Assembly: GCA_033763335.1 (NCBI GenBank)
Contig: JANRKU010000098.1
Span: 9,849 to 73,848 of the forward strand
Length of the DNA: 64,000 bases
From: GCA-2794515 sp033763335
GTDB lineage: Bacteria > Chloroflexota > Anaerolineae > Aggregatilineales > Phototrophicaceae
Direction of reading: 5' to 3'
Each line of letters opens with the position of its first letter. Position 1 is the stretch's first letter. Under the pieces are notes generated by a model. The model did no database searches. It worked only from the letters and a program-made list of their open reading frames with translations, and was not told the origin of the DNA. The position numbers and the translations under genes were made by a program. Shown piece by piece: positions 60,095 through 64,000 of this stretch.

Positions 60095-60838
60095 ATGACA
60101 TCATCAAAATTACCAAAACCCAATCGGCATAATGCAAATCGTGTGCTGGTCGTGGATGATGAACTCCGCATGATTGGGTTTATTCGCATGAACCTTGAGC
60201 TAGAGGGCTATCAGGTGGTAGAAGCGCATAATGGCTTAGAGGCGCTTGAAGCGATTCGCACTAAATTGCCAGATGTCGTTCTGCTCGATGTCATGATGCC
60301 CGATTTAGATGGGTTTGAGACGCTTCGCATGTTACGTGAATTTTCGACCATCCCCGTTATCATGCTCACCGCCAAAGGCGAAGAAAATGATAAAGTATAT
60401 GGGTTAGAATTGGGCGCAGATGACTATATCACCAAACCTTTTGGACCCAGAGAACTCTCTAGCCGTATCAAAGCCGTGTTACGTCGCGCCGAAATGCCGA
60501 GTAGCTCACCCAATCAGGCTGTACTAAAAATTGATGACCGCCTACAAGTAGATTTTAATCGGCGCGAGGTCATTGTGAACAATGAACACATCAAATTGCG
60601 TCCGACTGAATATCGCTTGTTATATCACCTCATCGAAAATGCGGGTTGGACAATTCCTCATGACCAAATTTTGGCAAAGGTATGGGGATATGAATACCGC
60701 GATGAAGCCCATTATGTGCGCCTATATGTGAATTATTTGCGCGAAAAAATTGAAGAAGACCCAGCCAATCCGCGTTATATCCTCACCGAGCGCGGGGTTG
60801 GCTATCGCTTTTTCGATTATAAGAATCAGAGTCAGTAA
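60095..60838 (+). CDS. OmpR/PhoB-family response regulator
   Basis: Receiver domain (about 15-128) with acidic DDE near residue 21, Asp65 in VVLLDVMMPDLDG and Lys114 in YITKPFGP. The winged-helix DNA-binding domain (about 148-243) ends TERGVGYRFFDY. GAGGGT precedes the ATG. No histidine kinase is adjacent; with a Ser/Thr kinase in the same operon, cross-regulation by Ser/Thr phosphorylation is an attractive but unproven idea. hsp20 follows after 8 bases. Confidence 0.92.
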   Translation: MTSSKLPKPNRHNANRVLVVDDELRMIGFIRMNLELEGYQVVEAHNGLEALEAIRTKLPDVVLLDVMMPDLDGFETLRMLREFSTIPVIMLTAKGEENDKVYGLELGADDYITKPFGPRELSSRIKAVLRRAEMPSSSPNQAVLKIDDRLQVDFNRREVIVNNEHIKLRPTEYRLLYHLIENAGWTIPHDQILAKVWGYEYRDEAHYVRLYVNYLREKIEEDPANPRYILTERGVGYRFFDYKNQSQ

Positions 60839-60846
60839 GGTGTGCT

Positions 60847-61278
60847 ATGAGTGAACCAAAATTTGACCCGATGAAGGAACTCGCCAATTTGCGAAATAAT
60901 TTGTCTCGCACCATTCAGCAAGGGATTCGCACAGTGCTTCCCAACACATTCCCTGCGCTAGATATATATGAATTGGGTGATGAGCTAATCATTCAAACCG
61001 AATCATTATATGGATTAGTCGCAGACACATTGCAAATTAGTGTTGAGGCTGGAACACTTATCATCAAGGGGGAAACAAAGCCCCCTACCGATATTCCAGA
61101 AAGTGCTTATTTACATCGTGAGCGCGTTTTTGGCGCGTTTGAACGGCATATAAGCCTTCCACGCCCTGTCATCGCTACAAACGCCAAATCAAGCCTAAAA
61201 TCGGGCATTTTGACCGTTCACTTCCCCAAACAAAAAGACACGAATCATATCGTGTCTATTAACCCCGTTCAAGAATAA
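60847..61278 (+). CDS. Hsp20/alpha-crystallin small heat-shock protein
   Basis: ATP-independent holdase. The alpha-crystallin domain covers about 35-135 (LDIYELGDELIIQTES, AGTLIIKGET, and the GILTVHFPK ending related to the G-I-L-T-V motif). The 143 residues are normal. AAGGTG precedes the ATG. It is the last gene before a strong bidirectional hairpin and pairs functionally with the J-domain protein upstream, both being chaperone components. Confidence 0.9.
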   Translation: MSEPKFDPMKELANLRNNLSRTIQQGIRTVLPNTFPALDIYELGDELIIQTESLYGLVADTLQISVEAGTLIIKGETKPPTDIPESAYLHRERVFGAFERHISLPRPVIATNAKSSLKSGILTVHFPKQKDTNHIVSINPVQE

Positions 61279-61284
61279 TCTATC

Positions 61285-61319
61285 ATCGTGATGGTGACAT
61301 CATCTGTCACTATCACGAT
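61285..61319. terminator. Bidirectional terminator between hsp20 and the adenosine-deaminase-like gene
   Basis: 61285-61299 pairs with 61305-61319 over 15 positions with one G-T wobble (arms ATCGTGAT/ATCACGAT and GTGACA/TGTCAC), loop TCATC. It lies between two convergent genes. The T tract on either side is short. Confidence 0.8.
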
Positions 61320-61335
61320 TTATCCTCTCATTAAA

Positions 61336-62382
61336 TTATTCCACCACTGCATCATCTTGCTTGAGTCCTGCATAGACAGAAGCAAATTGCTCTATCATTT
61401 CGGCTTTGTCTATGGGTGATAAAAAGCTACTTGCAACCGCATTCATTGCCAATTCTTCTAATGTCTCAATAGGCAATTTTGCGTGTTGGACGGCGGCAAA
61501 ATATTCATCTGTTAGGTTTGTTTTGAAGTAGCTGGGCATATCAGCACTAATTACAGGTTTAATGCCCTGTGCGACCAATTCCGCCAATGGATAATCGGCA
61601 TATTTTTTGACCCAATCAAAACATACAGCGCGTCCCATGCTGGTCACAACAGTAATTTCACGCTCTATAATCTGGGCAATCGCATCTGGCGCTTCAATAA
61701 GCCCCCACGCATCTAAAATACGTGATGGTGAAAAGTCTTTGAGGACTTGCAAAATGCCATCGGCTTTTTGTTGATGTCCTGCTTGTACCACAATGGGCAA
61801 ATCTTTTTTATTGGCGAGGACAATAGACCGTTCAAATGGATTAGGCGATAATGCTACATCTTCTTTGCCCATCAAACCAACTGCCACAACACTATTGCGC
61901 CGAGTACCTGTGCTGGTTGCCCAACGCACAAGGTCTTCAAATTTGCGCGGTTCTTCACGGGGGGCAACCAAAATCCATTCTAAACGCACACCCCATCCTC
62001 TAAATGCACGGTCACGTCCATCATTGAGTGCTTCGAGCAATTCATCCACCGACATAGTGCCTTGTGGGAGCAATAGCGAGGGGTTGATGAGGACTTCGGC
62101 ATATTTGACATTTTCTTTGGAGAGCATCACCCCAACATCATACGCCATGCGCGAAAAATCTTCTGGATATTGTGACCATGTTGCCACCATGCGAATCACT
62201 TCGTCTAGGCGCTTAAAATCGGGTTTGTCAATTAAGTTCACCCAATCTCCAAATTTCTTTGTTTTATCGGCAACGTCATTTTGCTCTGCAATCATCAATA
62301 GTGCTTGTTTGCGAACAGCACCTTCAAACCGCAAACCTAATTCGACTTTGGGGACATCATGTACAAAAGTTTCTAATTTCAT
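61336..62382 (-). CDS. Adenosine-deaminase-fold protein lacking the usual zinc and catalytic residues
   Basis: The overall sequence fits the adenosine/AMP deaminase TIM barrel over 348 residues: VPKVELGLRFEGAV at the start, VVAVGLMGKE, VVQAGHQ, RILDAWG and VISADMPSYF occur in the right order. The key residues are replaced, however: the HxH metal pair becomes Gly16-x-Arg18, the HAGE motif becomes Gln200-Ala-Gly-His203, and the His of GHG becomes Asp224. Only the Asp of the last motif (Asp281) remains. A normal zinc deaminase is therefore unlikely. It may be a ligand-binding pseudoenzyme or catalyse something else. GAGGG precedes the ATG; pyrG lies 18 bases upstream in the same direction. Confidence 0.82.
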   Translation of the reverse strand: MKLETFVHDVPKVELGLRFEGAVRKQALLMIAEQNDVADKTKKFGDWVNLIDKPDFKRLDEVIRMVATWSQYPEDFSRMAYDVGVMLSKENVKYAEVLINPSLLLPQGTMSVDELLEALNDGRDRAFRGWGVRLEWILVAPREEPRKFEDLVRWATSTGTRRNSVVAVGLMGKEDVALSPNPFERSIVLANKKDLPIVVQAGHQQKADGILQVLKDFSPSRILDAWGLIEAPDAIAQIIEREITVVTSMGRAVCFDWVKKYADYPLAELVAQGIKPVISADMPSYFKTNLTDEYFAAVQHAKLPIETLEELAMNAVASSFLSPIDKAEMIEQFASVYAGLKQDDAVVE

Positions 62383-62400
62383 TTTTTAAACCCTCTAAGG

Positions 62401-64000
62401 CTATTCTGATTGACTAACAAGATGATTGTTTTGCACTTTTTTCTGGGCAAGAATCGCCTCGATAAACGCATAAAACAAAGGGTGTGGCTGATTTGGTCTA
62501 CTTTGAAATTCTGGATGGAATTGTACGCCAACCATGAAGGGGTGATTTTTTAATTCCATGATTTCGACCAATAAATCATCTGGACTCAATCCACTAAATA
62601 CTGCACCGTGTTCTTCAAATTGTGGACGATAGGTATTATTAAACTCAAACCGATGACGATGGCGTTCATTGATTACAGGCACATCATCATATGCCGATGC
62701 CGCGATAGTCCCCGTTTGCAATTTGCATGGATACACACCCAAACGCATTGTGCCGCCACGCCCCAATTTACCGCGTTGGTCTAGCATCAGGTCTATGATG
62801 TTATTTTTGCTTGGGACTTCAAATTCAGAACTAGTGGCATCTGATAATCCCAAAACGTGCCGTGCAAATTCAATAGACATGACCTGCATCCCCAAGCACA
62901 AACCCAAATAGGGAACATTATTTTCTCTGGCAAATTGGGCAGTGGCGATTTTGCCTTCCACCCCGCGATACCCAAACCCACCGGGGACGATGATGCCATC
63001 TAACCCGTGTAAATTTTTGGGGTCTAGTCCTTTATCAGAATCGATCCATACCACTTCTAGCTTACGGTCATGGGCGCTGGCGGCATGAAAAGTCGCCTCT
63101 CTGACGCTCATATAAGCATCATGCAATTCAATGTATTTGCCGACAATGCCAATTTTGACGGTCTCTTTGGCAGAGTGCATCCGTTGGCTCATGGCTCGCC
63201 AAGACGCTAAATCGGGTGGTTGTGCTTCTTCTGTCAATTTGAGTTCTTCGACCAAATAATTGCCTAATCCCGCATCTTCTAGGATGAGAGGCACATCATA
63301 AAGCAAGTCTACAGTTTCTAGCGGGATGACAGCATTTTCATCAACATCACAAAATAGTGCCAATTTTTTGATTAAATCTTGGCTCACAGGATGGTCTGTA
63401 CGGGCAATGATGACGTTGGGCTGAATCCCTGCACCTCGTAATTCGCGCACACTATGTTGTGTTGGCTTGGTTTTGAGTTCACCCGTCGCGCCGATATAAG
63501 GCAAAAATGTCACATGGACATAAAGTGTGTCGCGTTTTTTGAGGCTCATTCGCACCTGACGGATGGCTTCTAAAAATGGTTGACCTTCAATATCACCAAC
63601 CGTACCGCCAACCTCAACAATCACCACATCAGCGCCACTTTCTGCGCTCACCAACATAATACGGTCTTTGATTTCATCGGTGATGTGAGGGATAACCTGA
63701 ATAGTACGCCCCAAAAATGCACCTTTTCGCTCATTCTCAATCACACTGCTATAAATCTGCCCTGCGGTAACATTGCACCCACGAGTGAGATTTTCATCTG
63801 TGAACCGTTCATAATGCCCCAAATCGAGGTCGGTTTCTGCGCCATCTATGGTCACAAACACTTCGCCATGTTGATATGGACTCATGGTGCCAGGGTCAAC
63901 ATTGAGGTATGGGTCTAATTTTTGAATAGCGACTTTGAATCCACGCGCTTTCAATAAGCGCCCAATTGCCGCCGCCGTGACCCCCTTCCCCACAGAACTT
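62401..64000 (-). CDS. pyrG: CTP synthase (5' end outside window)
   Basis: Makes CTP from UTP, ATP and glutamine. The frame is open to the right edge, where it reads SSVGKGVTAAAIGRLL, so about a dozen N-terminal residues are missing; the GTG at 63993 is internal. The synthetase domain has KLDPYLNVDPGTMSPYQHGE and DLDLGHYERF. The C-terminal class I glutamine amidotransferase domain has VPGGFGYRG and the nucleophile Cys in GLCLGMQVM, with VQFHPEFQSRP near the end. It may be co-transcribed with the deaminase-like gene. Confidence 0.96.
   Translation of the reverse strand, partial: SSVGKGVTAAAIGRLLKARGFKVAIQKLDPYLNVDPGTMSPYQHGEVFVTIDGAETDLDLGHYERFTDENLTRGCNVTAGQIYSSVIENERKGAFLGRTIQVIPHITDEIKDRIMLVSAESGADVVIVEVGGTVGDIEGQPFLEAIRQVRMSLKKRDTLYVHVTFLPYIGATGELKTKPTQHSVRELRGAGIQPNVIIARTDHPVSQDLIKKLALFCDVDENAVIPLETVDLLYDVPLILEDAGLGNYLVEELKLTEEAQPPDLASWRAMSQRMHSAKETVKIGIVGKYIELHDAYMSVREATFHAASAHDRKLEVVWIDSDKGLDPKNLHGLDGIIVPGGFGYRGVEGKIATAQFARENNVPYLGLCLGMQVMSIEFARHVLGLSDATSSEFEVPSKNNIIDLMLDQRGKLGRGGTMRLGVYPCKLQTGTIAASAYDDVPVINERHRHRFEFNNTYRPQFEEHGAVFSGLSPDDLLVEIMELKNHPFMVGVQFHPEFQSRPNQPHPLFYAFIEAILAQKKVQNNHLVSQSE

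Overview
This window (about 47-48 % GC by eye) looks like a chromosomal stretch of a Chloroflexota bacterium, probably Anaerolineae-like. The reasons are inferential: exported proteins with Thr/Pro-rich linkers (CAP-domain protein at 814), a DapL-like aminotransferase, a fused indolepyruvate oxidoreductase, O-antigen-ligase-type membrane proteins, a cytosolic Ser/Thr kinase joined to a PQQ-like propeller, and many weak or absent Shine-Dalgarno sites. No phage, transposase, CRISPR array or rRNA was seen.

Left part (1-19252): the end of a GT4 glycosyltransferase, a small unknown gene, an exported CAP protein, argG and argH, then a nine-gene branched-chain amino acid operon: ilvE-ilvB-ilvN-ilvC-leuA-leuC-leuD-cimA-leuB. 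Having both leuA and cimA suggests that isoleucine is made from pyruvate via citramalate and shares LeuCD and LeuB with leucine synthesis; ilvD is not in the window. Before ilvE lies an unannotated regulatory leader: a consensus-like promoter overlapping a perfect inverted repeat, a 28-codon peptide with a run of 12 Ile/Leu/Val in 13 residues, and mutually exclusive antiterminator and terminator hairpins. This is the architecture of a ribosome-mediated attenuator. A two-component pair follows leuB.

Middle part (19295-36280): an exported propeller-like protein; a leftward block plsX-fabF-trmFO-aminotransferase-hflX-small membrane protein; tRNA-Leu(GAG); a TPR-like membrane protein; a hybrid sensor kinase; an S41 protease; smpB with an overlapping unknown gene; tRNA-Glu(CTC); and a large fused indolepyruvate:ferredoxin oxidoreductase.

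Surface and glycan part (36442-52010): a lipoprotein with nine PKD domains and a degenerate SGNH-like end, a THUMP methyltransferase with a probable leaderless promoter, and a tightly overlapping run of G5-domain lipoprotein, a glycoside-hydrolase-like/O-antigen-ligase fusion, UDP-glucuronate decarboxylase, a second ligase/polymerase, GtrA, a GT4 glycosyltransferase, a BchI-like AAA+ ATPase and a membrane protein. It is likely to build or modify a xylose-containing surface polysaccharide.

Right part (52037-64000): acpP, a type 2 IPP isomerase, a HemW-like protein, then a compact signalling operon of Ser/Thr kinase-PQQ propeller, PP2C phosphatase, J-domain-VWA fusion, zinc-ribbon-FHA protein, an 81-residue unknown, an OmpR-type regulator and Hsp20. 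It ends with a leftward adenosine-deaminase-fold protein that has lost the usual zinc and catalytic residues, and pyrG, cut by the window edge. The best candidates for something new are the ilv leader, the kinase/phosphatase/J-VWA/FHA module and the three enzyme-fold proteins with missing catalytic residues.
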